Assembly: GCF_015645445.1 (NCBI RefSeq)
Contig: NZ_JADOGI010000006.1
Coordinates: 1 to 64,000 of the forward strand
DNA: 64,000 nt
DNA from: Nonomuraea cypriaca
Lineage (GTDB): Bacteria > Actinomycetota > Actinomycetes > Streptosporangiales > Streptosporangiaceae
Direction of reading: 5' to 3'
Shown here: piece after piece, positions 49,085-60,215 of the stretch
How positions within the stretch are numbered: the first letter of the stretch is position 1
Layout of the letters: every line of letters starts with the position of its first letter
Position numbers and translations under genes: made by a program
Notes under the pieces: model-generated
The model's database searches: none
Told to the model about the DNA's origin: nothing
The model's input: the letters and a program-made list of their open reading frames with translations, nothing else

Positions 49085-52000
49085 TCACCCCACCCCGTAC
49101 GCCCGGGTGATCGTCTGCTCGAACCGGTTGCCCGCCGCGCCGGTCGCGGTGACCCGCATGGACACCCCGGTGCCGGTCGCCCGGTGGGAGGCCAACGTGG
49201 TGTACCTGCCGCGGCCCAGCGGGATCAGCGGCAGTCGTCGCCAGGTGGCCCCGTCGTCGTACGACATCTCCGCCGTCAGCGTCCGCGCACCAGGGGCGGT
49301 GAAACCCAGCTTGACCGGGAGCGTCCTGCGTACCTTCCCTTCCAGGTCAGCGGGCACGTCGTAGTCCACGCCCAGCATCGCCAGCGGTTGCGTCCCCTCG
49401 GCGGGGGCGGATCTGAAGGTCCACGCGCTCTCGGTGGCCGTGGCGTAGCGCCACTCCGCCGAGGTCCGCGTCGTGGACAGCTCAAGCCGGTACTCGGCGT
49501 CCTGCGGCACGGCCGGGAAGGCGCCCCGCAGGTTCGCCCGCTCCTCCACCAGTTGCCCGTCACGGTAGAACCGGGCCGAGGCGGTGTCCTTGTCGCCGCT
49601 GCCGCCGGAGTAGCCGTAGTGCCCGTCGGCGTCCACGAACTCGGGCACCTGGACCGACATGACGTCACCGGTCCGCGTGGCCGTCTGCGCCGCCGGCCGT
49701 ACGACGGGGCCGAACCACCGCTCCTTGACGATCTCGCCCGCCCGGTACGTCCTTGGCTGGTCGGTGATGCCGCCGCGCAGCCGGCTCTGCGACTCCCAGG
49801 TCTGCATGTGCTGGACGACGTGCTGCCACTGGGTGTCGCCCGAGCTGACGTACTCGGCCCGGCGCAGCGGGGTGCGTACGTTCCGCTGGGTCTCCATCTG
49901 CAGGTCCAGGTCGTACTGCTGCCAGGGCCGCCAGCCGAACCGCTGGTCCTTGCCGTACGAGCCGCCGCCGGACTCCTGGTAGCCCGTGTCGACCAGCGCC
50001 GTGTTACGCCAGTTCACGTCGTGTACGACCCGTTCGGGCACCCGCCCGGAGGAGACCTGCATGACCTCGTACAGGTACGGCGTCGCGAACGCGCCGGTCG
50101 CCTCCAGCACCGCGCCGCCGGCCCGCGCCTTCTCCAGCAGCACCTGGCCGCGGTCATGCGTGATCATCAGCGTGGGGAGCGGGTCACGGGCGCCCACCGG
50201 CGTCCACGGCTGCCACATGGCCCGGCCGTCAGGACCGACCACGACCACCGCCGCCGCGCCTGCCTCTGCGATGGCCTTCAGCTTGGCCGTCGTCCAGTCG
50301 CCGAACGACTTGCTGGTGATGACGACCGCCTTGCCGGTCACGTCGAGCCCGGTCACGTCCCCGGAGCCGCCGTCGACCAGCGGCCACCGCTTCCTGCCGG
50401 TGAACTCGGGGCTCCTGATGGTGGGGCGTACCACCAGCGCCTCGCGGCCCAGCCTGGTCGTCACCCGCGGCGCGGCGAGCTGCCAGCGCGAGGCGAACTC
50501 GAATGTGCCGTCGGCGACCGGCGCGGTCGGGGTCACCGCGAGCCCCTCGACCGACGGGAAGTTCATCGCAGTGAGGGTGATCTTGCGCGAGCCGTACGTG
50601 CGGTGGGTGTAGTAGGTGGAGATGCCCTCCTGGATCACCGGCTGCGACGTCCTGATCTCGACGGGGACGGCTGTCCTGGCGTCGAGCACGACCTCCATGT
50701 CTCCGGTGACCGCCAGCTCCGGGATGACGACGAGGGAGTCGATCGGCAGCTCGTCCGACGTCTCACCCATGATCGCCTGGGTGTGGTAGGTGCCCGCTGG
50801 CACCTCCACCGTCCAGCCCTCGAGCTCCCGCATGATGTAGCCGTGGACGTCGTCGCGGCTGGCGGCGCCGTACATGGAGATCAGCGGCACGCGGGCGGGG
50901 CTGCCGTCCCGCTCGATTCCGGTGAAGTGGACCTTGTGCGTCTTGCCGCGCCTGGTCAGCGCGAGCGTGGTGTGCGCGACGACCGAGCCGTCCGCCGTGC
51001 CGGCGGTGAGGTAGCCGGCGTGCCTGCCGTGCGTCAGCTTGGCGACGTCCACGCCGACCTGGACGGTCGCGCTCGCCCCCGCGTCCACCGTGAGCGTCGT
51101 CGTGGACAGGCTCACCGCTCCCTCTGCCGGGGCGTCGCCGTCCAGGTTGTTCAGGGTGGGGGTGAGGGTCAGGGAGACGGGCGCCTGGCCGGTGTTGGTG
51201 TAGGTGACGGTCCCGCCGGGGGTTTCCGTGTCGCCGTCCTCCAGCACGCCGAGGCCGAGCGAGGCGGTGGCCGTGACGGTCTGCCGTACGGCCCGCGCCA
51301 CGTCCAGCCGCCCGCCGCCCTGCTCGTACGGCGTCTGCCCGTCGATCGTCTTCGCGGTGGACACCAGGGCGTCCTTGAGCTGCCCGGCCTTCCACTCGGG
51401 GTGGCGCTGGGCCAGGACCGCCGCCGCGCCGGCCACGTGCGGGGTGGCCATGGACGTGCCGGAGAGCCTGGTGTGCAGGTCGTCGACGGGCGTGCCCAGG
51501 CCGGTGCCCGCCGCGCGGGCGGCCGTGATGTTCACGCCAGGCGCGGTGATGTCCGGCTTGGGCGCCTCGTCCAGGCGGGGGCCGCGGCTGGAGAAGGGCG
51601 CGAGCGCGTCGTTCGCGTCCACCGCGCCGACGGTCAGCGCGGAGGTGGCCGCTCCGGGCGAGCCGACCGTGTACTCGCCGCCGTCGTTGCCCGCCGCGAT
51701 GACGAACAGGGTGCCGGTCTCCTCCGTCAGCGTGTCGACTGCGGTGCTGAGCGGGTCGGTGCCGTCCGTGGGACCGCCGCCGAGGCTCATGTTGACGACG
51801 TCGGCGCCTGAGTCCCTGGCCGCCCACTCCATGCCCGCGAGCACCTCGGACTCCGTGCCGTTGCCCCGCGAGTCGAGCACCTTGCCGATCGCCAGCTCCG
51901 CGCCGGGCGCGACGCCCTTGCGCAGCCCGTTCGACGCGGTGCCCGAGCCCGCCACGGTGGCGGCGACGTGGGTGCCGTGCCCGTGCCCGTCCTTGGCCGA

Positions 52001-52705
52001 CTCCTCGTCGGTGAAGTTGCGTACCTCGGTGATCTTGCCGGCGACGTCGGGGTGGGCCTCGTCGATCCCGGTGTCCAGGACGGCGACCTTGACGCCCTTG
52101 CCGTCGTAGCCGTCCTGCCATGCCTGCGGAGCGCCCACCTGCGGGACGCTGTGCTCCAGCGTCGCGGACACCTTGCCGTCGAGCCAGACCCTGGCCAGCC
52201 CGTCGCGTAACTGCGGCTCGTCACCGGCGCGGGCGATGCCCCACAGCACGGGCAGGTCGTCCTTGTCCGCCTTCATGGCCCGCGCGTTGACGCTGCGCAG
52301 CGTGACGGCCTTCGCGCCGCTCTCCTTGTACGACAGGATGAGCGGCAGTACGTCGCTGCTCGCGTCGTCATAGCCCTGCTCGATCAGGTCGCCGACGGAG
52401 AACAACCGCTCGTCCACGAGCTTCCTGGACAGGTAGGGCACCATGTCGGCGGGGGTGACGACGAGGTCGCCGTCCTCCTCCCTGGTGAAGAACCTGATGT
52501 CCTCCCTGCCCTTGCCGGGTGCCACGGTCGCGGCGCGCTTCCCGCCGGCGAACTCCTGGACCGTCACCACGTCACCGGTGATCAGCGTGACCCGGTGCAG
52601 GTCTCCGGGTATCGAGGGCTCGGGTTCCGCGGCCTGTGCGGGCGCCGGTACGGCGAGCATGGCCAGGCCCACGCCGGCGACGGCGAGGCGGGTGATCCAT
52701 CGCAT
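49085..52705 (-). CDS. giant secreted S8 family subtilase
   Basis: A 1206-residue secreted serine protease. Signal peptide LAVAGVGLAMLAVPAPAQAA; propeptide ~30-190; catalytic domain ~195-470 with Asp in VAVLDTGIDEAHPDVAG, His in DGHGHGTHVAATVAGSG, Asn in IAAGNDGGEY and Ser in LSGTSMATPHVAGAA. A PA-like insert and several beta-sandwich domains fill the rest (GKAVVITSKSFGDW; AGAAAVVVVGPDGRAMW). No wall anchor is seen, so the enzyme is probably released. The TrmB/LuxR regulator gene ends ten bases away, convergent. Confidence 0.94.
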   Translation of the reverse strand: MRWITRLAVAGVGLAMLAVPAPAQAAEPEPSIPGDLHRVTLITGDVVTVQEFAGGKRAATVAPGKGREDIRFFTREEDGDLVVTPADMVPYLSRKLVDERLFSVGDLIEQGYDDASSDVLPLILSYKESGAKAVTLRSVNARAMKADKDDLPVLWGIARAGDEPQLRDGLARVWLDGKVSATLEHSVPQVGAPQAWQDGYDGKGVKVAVLDTGIDEAHPDVAGKITEVRNFTDEESAKDGHGHGTHVAATVAGSGTASNGLRKGVAPGAELAIGKVLDSRGNGTESEVLAGMEWAARDSGADVVNMSLGGGPTDGTDPLSTAVDTLTEETGTLFVIAAGNDGGEYTVGSPGAATSALTVGAVDANDALAPFSSRGPRLDEAPKPDITAPGVNITAARAAGTGLGTPVDDLHTRLSGTSMATPHVAGAAAVLAQRHPEWKAGQLKDALVSTAKTIDGQTPYEQGGGRLDVARAVRQTVTATASLGLGVLEDGDTETPGGTVTYTNTGQAPVSLTLTPTLNNLDGDAPAEGAVSLSTTTLTVDAGASATVQVGVDVAKLTHGRHAGYLTAGTADGSVVAHTTLALTRRGKTHKVHFTGIERDGSPARVPLISMYGAASRDDVHGYIMRELEGWTVEVPAGTYHTQAIMGETSDELPIDSLVVIPELAVTGDMEVVLDARTAVPVEIRTSQPVIQEGISTYYTHRTYGSRKITLTAMNFPSVEGLAVTPTAPVADGTFEFASRWQLAAPRVTTRLGREALVVRPTIRSPEFTGRKRWPLVDGGSGDVTGLDVTGKAVVITSKSFGDWTTAKLKAIAEAGAAAVVVVGPDGRAMWQPWTPVGARDPLPTLMITHDRGQVLLEKARAGGAVLEATGAFATPYLYEVMQVSSGRVPERVVHDVNWRNTALVDTGYQESGGGSYGKDQRFGWRPWQQYDLDLQMETQRNVRTPLRRAEYVSSGDTQWQHVVQHMQTWESQSRLRGGITDQPRTYRAGEIVKERWFGPVVRPAAQTATRTGDVMSVQVPEFVDADGHYGYSGGSGDKDTASARFYRDGQLVEERANLRGAFPAVPQDAEYRLELSTTRTSAEWRYATATESAWTFRSAPAEGTQPLAMLGVDYDVPADLEGKVRRTLPVKLGFTAPGARTLTAEMSYDDGATWRRLPLIPLGRGRYTTLASHRATGTGVSMRVTATGAAGNRFEQTITRAYGVG

Positions 52706-52859
52706 GAACGAACCGATCTGTTGTGCTTTAGATGCGCTTTACTCGTTCATGAGGATGAGGGATCATCCGAGCACTCGGGACGTATTGGCCTGGCCAAACG
52801 GCGACATGTCGCGAATATGACATCACTTCCGCCGCTCTGGGTGGAGTGATCGTAGGCCC

Positions 52860-53080
52860 TCAGGCGCACTTCGTGCCGCGGGGCGGTAGCTCGCGGGTGG
52901 TGACGTACCTGCTGACGTGGTCGATGACGCAGGGGTTGGCCATCGCGGCGAAGAGATTGTGCCCCGGGCTGTCATGCTCGATGGTCCGGCTGCCCGGTAC
53001 CTGGGCGATGACCCGCGACGTGGCCGCGAAGTCCAGCCATGTCCCGGCGCCCAGCATCGGCGGCAACTTGCGCGGCCGCG
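52860..53080 (-). pseudogene. C-terminal fragment of TAP-like alpha/beta hydrolase
   Basis: About 68 residues remain: LPPMLGAGTWLDFAATSRVI, AQVPGSRTIEHDSPGHNLFA, NPCVIDHVSRYVTTRELP and KCA. This is the TAP-like C-terminal domain of secreted tripeptidyl aminopeptidase-type hydrolases, including the catalytic histidine (SPGHN) and a cysteine. The nucleophile half is missing. Homology stops near 53066, where the oppositely oriented response-regulator fragment begins. Confidence 0.72.
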
Positions 53081-53518
53081 GAGCTGGCGGGCACACCGGT
53101 GGTGATGCTCACGGCGTTCGGCGACGAGGAGAACGTACGGCTGGCGCTCCAGCAGGGCGTTTCCGGATTCGTCCTGAAGAGCTGTGAACCTGACGAGCTG
53201 ATCCGGGCGGTCCGCGCAGCGCACGCGGGCCAGGCGTACCTGTCGCCCGCCGTGACGCGGCACGTGCTGGGCATGGTCTCGTTCGACACGGGCGAGCGCG
53301 GCCGTGACGCCGCTCGGCGGCTGGCCGCGCTCACCCCTCGCGAACTCGACGTTCTCCGCGAGGTGGCCGAAGGGCTGTCCAACGTCGAGGTGGGCAGGCG
53401 GCTCCACATGAGCGAGGCCACCGTCAAGACGTACGTGAGCCGCATCCTGACCAAGCTGGGCTGCGCCAACCGGGTGCAGGCAGCCCTCCTACTGCGCGAC
53501 GCCGGACCCCAGGGCTGA
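53081..53518 (+). pseudogene. response regulator (NarL/FixJ) lacking its N-terminal half
   Basis: The sequence starts mid-receiver: ELAGTPVVMLTAFGDEENVR (keeping the conserved Thr), GVSGFVLKSCEPDELIRAVR (conserved Lys), then a complete LuxR HTH (LTPRELDVLREVAEGLSNVE, VGRRLHMSEATVKTYVSRIL). The first ~70 residues with the acidic pocket and phospho-Asp are absent. An ATG at 53039 is in frame but lies in the hydrolase fragment. If expressed it could be a constitutive DNA-binding protein, but truncation by deletion is more likely. Confidence 0.75.
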
Positions 53519-53554
53519 GGGCGCCGCCCCCAGAGCAGAGAACGCGGGTCCGGA

Positions 53555-53621
53555 GGCTGAGGGCGTCGGCCTCCGGGAATGAGGGGCCCCGGGCTGAGGG
53601 CGTCGATCTCCGGGACAGAGG
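53555..53621. repeat. imperfect direct repeat
   Basis: GGCTGAGGGCGTCG with CTCCGGGA after it occurs at 53555 and again at 53592, 37 bases apart, with further decayed pieces up to 53650. It lies in the short non-coding gap after the response-regulator fragment. No function suggested. Confidence 0.45.
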
Positions 53622-53674
53622 ACGCTGAGTTCAGGGACAGAGGACATCGGCCCTCGGGGATGAGGGGTTCCGTT

Positions 53675-54286
53675 TCATCCTGGGCGCAGGGCGAGATGGA
53701 GGAGGGCGTCGGCCAGGAGAAGGGTCTGCCGCTCGCAACCCGCCTCGTCCGCCGTCTCCGCGTACTCGAAGACCAGTCCGTCCATCCGGTGGATGAGGAA
53801 GCGGGTGAGCTCGCGGACGGGAACGGCCGTCCGGAGGCCGTCCGCCTCGGCGGCGGCGGTGAGGCGGGCTTCGATGAGATCGCCGCCGAACGGGGCGTTC
53901 ACCGCGGCCCAGAGGTCGGCCTCCTTCGGGATCAGGGTCTCCTTGTTGCGGATCGCCCACATGAGCAGCTCCACCAGCGCCAGATGGAGCCCGAGGTGGT
54001 CCCGGATCCACCGCCAGTACATGGCGACGATCTCGCGCAGGGTCGCCTCGAACCCGCCTTCGCGCAGATCCTCGAACGCGGTCCGCATGGTGGCCTGGCC
54101 GCGTTCGAGGATCAGCAGGTTGAGCTCGTCCTTGTTGCGGAAGCAGTAGTGGAGGCTGCCGAGCGGCACCTGCGCCTGCTCCGCGATGCGGCGGGTGGTC
54201 GCGCGGGCCAGGCCCTCGGTGGCGATCACGTGTACGGCGGCGTCGACGATGAGGCGTCGCCGCTCATCGGCGGACAAGTAGGTCAT
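53675..54286 (-). CDS. TetR family transcriptional regulator
   Basis: A 203-residue TetR protein: HTH MTYLSADERRRLIVDAAVHV, TRRIAEQAQVPLGSLHYCFR; C-terminal helical domain with IVAMYWRWIRDHLGLHLALV and a conserved-looking LIHRMDGLVFEY. It follows the alpha/beta hydrolase gene by 25 bases on the same strand, and a GATGTCA/TGACATC palindrome lies in that gap. Probably regulates itself and the hydrolase. Confidence 0.9.
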   Translation of the reverse strand: MTYLSADERRRLIVDAAVHVIATEGLARATTRRIAEQAQVPLGSLHYCFRNKDELNLLILERGQATMRTAFEDLREGGFEATLREIVAMYWRWIRDHLGLHLALVELLMWAIRNKETLIPKEADLWAAVNAPFGGDLIEARLTAAAEADGLRTAVPVRELTRFLIHRMDGLVFEYAETADEAGCERQTLLLADALLHLALRPG

Positions 54287-54297
54287 GAGAGCTACAC

Positions 54298-54313
54298 GAT
54301 GTCACATGACATC
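54298..54313. promoter_or_regulatory. palindrome before tetR
   Basis: GATGTCA-CA-TGACATC: 7-base perfect arms, 12-27 bases upstream of the tetR start and overlapping the last two bases of the hydrolase gene. Candidate autoregulatory operator. Confidence 0.55.
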
Positions 54314-55157
54314 ACACGATGAAGGAACGCAGGAGGGCGAAGAACCGCTCCCCTTCGGTGTCAGGTATGAAATGTCCGGACTTGTCGAATACCTCCAGTC
54401 GCGACCCCACGGGCAGCGCCGCCATGATCTCGTCGGCCATGGTCAGCGGCGTGATCGGGTCACGGGAGCCCGCGACGACCAGCGTCGGACACCGGATCGC
54501 CGCGAGACCGGGCCGCAGGTCGAACCGCTCCTGCGAGAGGAACCTCATGGTCAGCTCGGGGTTGGGGACCATCCGCAGCATGGCGTGAACGTCCTCGGTC
54601 GAGGGAAAGGCCGGGTCCGGACTGTACGCGGGCGCACACAACCGCCCGAAAGCCGCGAACGTCTCCGGCGTACCCTCCGTGAGGAACGCCTTGGCGGCCA
54701 GCGCCGCCGCCTCGCCCGCCTCCGTACGGAATCCCTCGACGACCAGATCGACGTCCATGCGCGCCATCGTGCTCTGCAGGATCAGCCTGGCGGGGTGATC
54801 GGGATGCCGGCCGGCGTAGTGCATCGCGACGATGCCCCCGAACGACCAGCCGAGGACGATCGGCTTGGTGATGCCGAGGGCGTCGCACAGGGCGGGGATG
54901 TCGTCGGCCCACTGGTCGAGATTCCAGGTCGCCGGGTCGGAGTCCTGGCTGCGGCCGTTGCCGCGCTGGTCGACGTACACGATCTGGGCGAGGTCGGCGA
55001 GGCGTCCGTACGCGGGCTTGAAGATCGAGTGGTCGTGCCCCGGGCCGCCGTGGAGCAGCAGGAGGGTGGGCTTCTCCCGCATCGTGTCCCCGTCGGGGAC
55101 CAGGCCGGGGCCTTCGACGTCCGCGAATAACGACGTGCCGTTCACCTGGATGCGCAT
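54312..55157 (-). CDS. alpha/beta hydrolase, proline iminopeptidase-like
   Basis: A 281-residue cytosolic S33-type hydrolase. Oxyanion loop LLLLHGGPGHDHSIF near 32, DQRGNGRSQDSDP near 63, nucleophile elbow GWSFGGIVAMHYAG near 103 (Ser), acid in VAGSRDPITP near 225, and His in FDKSGHFIPDTE near 258. HGGPG and DQRGxGxS are the prolyl-iminopeptidase signatures. The substrate may be a proline-ended peptide or an unrelated amide/ester. Operon with tetR; GACCAA repeats upstream. Confidence 0.9.
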   Translation of the reverse strand: MRIQVNGTSLFADVEGPGLVPDGDTMREKPTLLLLHGGPGHDHSIFKPAYGRLADLAQIVYVDQRGNGRSQDSDPATWNLDQWADDIPALCDALGITKPIVLGWSFGGIVAMHYAGRHPDHPARLILQSTMARMDVDLVVEGFRTEAGEAAALAAKAFLTEGTPETFAAFGRLCAPAYSPDPAFPSTEDVHAMLRMVPNPELTMRFLSQERFDLRPGLAAIRCPTLVVAGSRDPITPLTMADEIMAALPVGSRLEVFDKSGHFIPDTEGERFFALLRSFIV

Positions 55158-55176
55158 GGGGTCTCCGTTTCGAGAA

Positions 55177-55207
55177 GTTGGTCAAGCGACCAAGTCATCT
55201 GACCAAC
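55177..55207. promoter_or_regulatory. GACCAA/TTGGTC repeat cluster before the hydrolase
   Basis: GTTGGTC (55177-55183), GACCAA (55188-55193) and GACCAAC (55201-55207) give two overlapping inverted repeats 20-50 bases upstream of the hydrolase start. The half-sites differ from the GATGTCA palindrome before tetR, so a second regulator may act here. Confidence 0.5.
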
Positions 55208-55326
55208 ATAACCCCATATGGTTCGGTGTGCGGTGATGGTCGGTCGGCAGGACCGCATGCCGCTGTTCCACCTGCGCGAATTGCTGAGCAGTATCGCCCA
55301 CGACTGCTGGGCCGGCGGTTCCAGGG

Positions 55327-55812
55327 TCAGTGGCCGGGCCGCTTGATGGTCGAGGCGAGCAGGAGCAGCAGCGCGCTCTGGGCGAGCATGCCGGGCGCGA
55401 GCGGCGGCGCGGAACCGACCGACTTGGTGAGTGCGTACCACCACTGGGTGAGCGGCGAGAGGCCCTCCCATGCGGGGTCGAACGCGCCCGCGCCGTAATT
55501 GACGGACACGTGCATGTAGACGCCGTACGCCGAGGCGAGCAGGACGACCAGCGCCAGCACGCGGACCACGGTGAGCGTACGCGGGGACCCGCCCGCGGCG
55601 AGGAGCACCAGCGCGATCCCGAGGAGCAGGAGGGCGGACCAGGGGATGAATTGCACCGGGGTCTGCCAGTGGCGCTCGAAGGCGAGCTCCAGCCCGGCCC
55701 CCACGATGCCGATCGCGACGAGGGCCAGCAGGCCGACGCGTGGCGTCAGGAGTTTGCTCCCGGCGAGTCGTTGGCGGGTGGGCTGCTCGGAGGTCTCGGA
55801 GGTCGAGGTCAT
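55327..55812 (-). CDS. small membrane protein with four helices
   Basis: The 161-residue product has four hydrophobic stretches (VGLLALVAIGIVGAGLELA; FIPWSALLLLGIALVLLAAG; LTVVRVLALVVLLASAYGVY; GMLAQSALLLLLASTI) with a short polar N-terminus (TSETSEQPTRQ). A conserved-looking extracytoplasmic loop (YGAGAFDPAWEGLSPLTQWW) joins helices 3 and 4. No family named with confidence. Single gene. Confidence 0.7.
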   Translation of the reverse strand: MTSTSETSEQPTRQRLAGSKLLTPRVGLLALVAIGIVGAGLELAFERHWQTPVQFIPWSALLLLGIALVLLAAGGSPRTLTVVRVLALVVLLASAYGVYMHVSVNYGAGAFDPAWEGLSPLTQWWYALTKSVGSAPPLAPGMLAQSALLLLLASTIKRPGH

Positions 55813-55916
55813 GGGCGGGCCACCGTCCGGAGGTGAGATTTGCAGGGTCGACTCAAACCTGTCCGGCTCTTCTCAGAGAATTCTCAGTGGATTCTGAAGA
55901 TCCGGTGAGAATGCGG

Positions 55917-56030
55917 CACTCCAGCCCGGGTCCAGGCCCAGGCTCCAGCCCGGGTCCAGGCCCGAGCTCCAGTCGGGGTCCAGGCCCGAGCTCCAGTCGG
56001 GGTCCAGGCCCGAGCTCCGGTTCAGGCCCA
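55917..56030. repeat. 24-base tandem repeat, about 4.5 units
   Basis: The unit AGCTCCAGTCGGGGTCCAGG plus CCCG is repeated at 55941, 55965 and 55989, with decayed units at both ends (55917 and 56013). Being a multiple of three, it keeps several frames open and would encode octapeptide repeats, but no start or family supports a gene. It lies just past the lpdA terminator. Confidence 0.8.
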
Positions 56031-56043
56031 GGCCGGGATGGGA

Positions 56044-56076
56044 GTGATCGGTACGGCCCGGGGCCGTACCGATCAC
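56044..56076 (-). terminator. strong hairpin after lpdA
   Basis: GTGATCGGTACGGCCC and GGGCCGTACCGATCAC form a 16-base perfect inverted repeat around one G (in practice ~14 pairs with a small loop). It begins seven bases beyond the lpdA stop. No T run follows, as is common for actinomycete terminators. Confidence 0.75.
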
Positions 56077-56082
56077 CAGGGC

Positions 56083-57462
<1,380 letters not shown>

Positions 57463-57499
57463 GAGTCGGACCATACCGTCCGGCCGCGCACACCCGACG

Positions 57500-57874
57500 C
57501 TAGACCTCCACCTCGTACGGCAGCGCGAGCTCATCCGCCGGGACCCCGCGGATGCCCCAGTTCACCTTGGGCATCTCGATGATCGTGATCTCCACGTCCT
57601 CGGCATAGTATCCGAACTTGTCGTAGATCTCCCGGATCAGCGCCCGCTTGGCGTCGTCGCTGCGCCCCGTGAAGCAGACGATCTCGATGATCAGATAGGC
57701 GTCACCGCGCTGCGGGCAGACGAAATCGTCGGCGTCCAGCAACAGGAACCGATGGAACCGCTTCTCCTCCGGCAGACCCCACGCGCTGACCAGGCACGAC
57801 TGGATGAGGTCGGAGACCTCCCGCCGGCGTCCCGCCCACACGTCGCGGCGCCCGTACACCTTCACCTGAGCCAT
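57500..57874 (-). CDS. tautomerase family protein
   Basis: A 124-residue protein beginning [20 protein letters not shown]. The pattern [40 protein letters not shown] and [18 protein letters not shown] is that of the longer (~125-130 aa) tautomerase-superfamily proteins annotated in actinomycetes. The catalytic N-terminal proline of 4-oxalocrotonate tautomerase is not at position 2, so enzymatic activity is uncertain. It is divergent from the response regulator. Confidence 0.82.
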   Translation of the reverse strand: MAQVKVYGRRDVWAGRRREVSDLIQSCLVSAWGLPEEKRFHRFLLLDADDFVCPQRGDAYLIIEIVCFTGRSDDAKRALIREIYDKFGYYAEDVEITIIEMPKVNWGIRGVPADELALPYEVEV

Positions 57875-57893
57875 GTCGGCCAATATAGAGGGC

Positions 57894-58544
57894 GTGATCC
57901 GCATACTGCTGGCCGACGACGAAGCCATGATGCGTGCCGGGCTCCGGGCCATCCTCGGCTCGGACCCCGCCCTGGAGGTGGTGGCCGAGGCTGGCGACGG
58001 CAGGCAGGCCGTCGACCTGGCCATCAGCCACCGCCCCGACGTGGCGCTGCTCGACATCCGCATGCCCAGGCTCGACGGCCTGGCCGCGGCGGCCGAGATC
58101 CGCCGGGTCGCGCCGGAGACGGCGGTGGTGATGCTGACCACGTTCGGGGAGGACGACTACATCGCCAAGGCGCTCGACTTCGGGGCGGGCGGGTTCCTGC
58201 TCAAGTCCGGCGACCCACGCGAGCTGATCGCCGGGATCCACGCGGTCGCGGAGGGGGCGGCGTACCTGTCGCCGAAGGTCGCGCAGCGCGTCATCGCCCA
58301 GCTCGCGGGCGGCCGGATGACCAGGGGGGCGGCGGCCCGCGACCGCATCGAGAGCCTCACGGAGCGCGAGCGCGAGGTGCTCGCCCTGCTCGGCGCCGGT
58401 CTGTCCAACGCGGAGATCGCCCGCAGGCTGCACATCGTGGAGGGCACGGTCAAGGCGTACGTGAGCGCCATCCTCACCCGGCTCGACGTACGCAACCGCG
58501 TACAGGCCGCGATCATCGCCCACGAGGCGGGATTGGTAGCCTGA
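57894..58544 (+). CDS. NarL/FixJ family response regulator
   Basis: A 216-residue regulator from GTG 57894 (an ATG at 57873 would overlap the divergent start). Receiver: IRILLADDEAMMRAGLRAIL with the acidic pair, VALLDIRMPRLDGL with the phospho-Asp, MLTTFGEDDY and FLLKSGDP. LuxR HTH: SLTEREREVLALLGAGLSNA then EIARRLHIVEGTVKAYVSAI. No histidine kinase gene is beside it, so it is an orphan here. It is the intact counterpart type of the fragment at 53081. Confidence 0.9.
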   Translation: MIRILLADDEAMMRAGLRAILGSDPALEVVAEAGDGRQAVDLAISHRPDVALLDIRMPRLDGLAAAAEIRRVAPETAVVMLTTFGEDDYIAKALDFGAGGFLLKSGDPRELIAGIHAVAEGAAYLSPKVAQRVIAQLAGGRMTRGAAARDRIESLTEREREVLALLGAGLSNAEIARRLHIVEGTVKAYVSAILTRLDVRNRVQAAIIAHEAGLVA

Positions 58545-58547
58545 CCC

Positions 58548-59603
<1,056 letters not shown>

Positions 59604-59654
59604 CACTCGCCCGCGTCGCGGAAGCCCGCCGGATATATCTCCTATTGTGGGGCG

Positions 59655-60209
59655 ATGATCGAAGATGTGACCCTCGCCGGGGGCGTGGTCCTGCGCCAGA
59701 TGACCGAGCAGGACGCCGAGGCCCTGCTGGCCGCCTGCATCCGCAACCGCGAGCACCTGCGGCGCTGGGAGCCGCGCAGGCCCGAGGACTTCTACACCCT
59801 GGCGGGCCAGGCCATCCGGCTCAAGGGCCTGCTGCAGCAGCAGGCCAGGGACCAGGCGATGCCGTGGGCGCTCACCGACGGTGAGCGAATCGTGGGCCGC
59901 GTGACGCTCAACGACATCGTCCGCGGCCCGTTCCTCAACGCCCAAATGGGCTACTGGATCGACGCCGACTACACCGGGCGCGGCCTGGCCACCCAGGCCG
60001 CGCTGGAGGTGTGCAGGATGGCCGACCAGGACCTCGGCCTGCACAGGATCGCGGCGGGCACGCTGCTCGACAACGTGGCCTCCCAGAGCGTCCTGCGCAA
60101 GGCCGGCTTCGAACGGTTCGGCACCGCCCCGCGCTACCTGGAGATCGACGGCAGGTGGCAGGACCACCACCTGTTCCAGCGCATTCTGAACGACCGCCCG
60201 GCCTTCTGA
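59655..60209 (+). CDS. GNAT acetyltransferase, RimJ/RimL-like
   Basis: A 184-residue N-acetyltransferase: LRQMTEQDAEALLAACIRNR at the N-terminus, acetyl-CoA loop DADYTGRGLATQAALEVCRM near 120, and LHRIAAGTLLDNVASQSVLR then KAGFERFGTAPRYLEIDGRW. These are the RimJ/RimL/SpeG pattern, including the invariant N-x-x-S-xx-V-L-x-K-x-GF segment. Acts in the cytosol on protein N-termini, ribosomal proteins or small amines; substrate unknown. Confidence 0.92.
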   Translation: MIEDVTLAGGVVLRQMTEQDAEALLAACIRNREHLRRWEPRRPEDFYTLAGQAIRLKGLLQQQARDQAMPWALTDGERIVGRVTLNDIVRGPFLNAQMGYWIDADYTGRGLATQAALEVCRMADQDLGLHRIAAGTLLDNVASQSVLRKAGFERFGTAPRYLEIDGRWQDHHLFQRILNDRPAF

Positions 60210-60215
60210 TCGGGC

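Noticed and set aside
49184..51811. 875-codon plus-strand frame inside the subtilase gene
   Set aside because: High-GC antisense artefact; the minus frame carries the complete S8 catalytic triad.
55917..56030. Short repeats considered as a CRISPR array
   Set aside because: Units are directly contiguous with no unique spacers, and no cas genes are present in the window.
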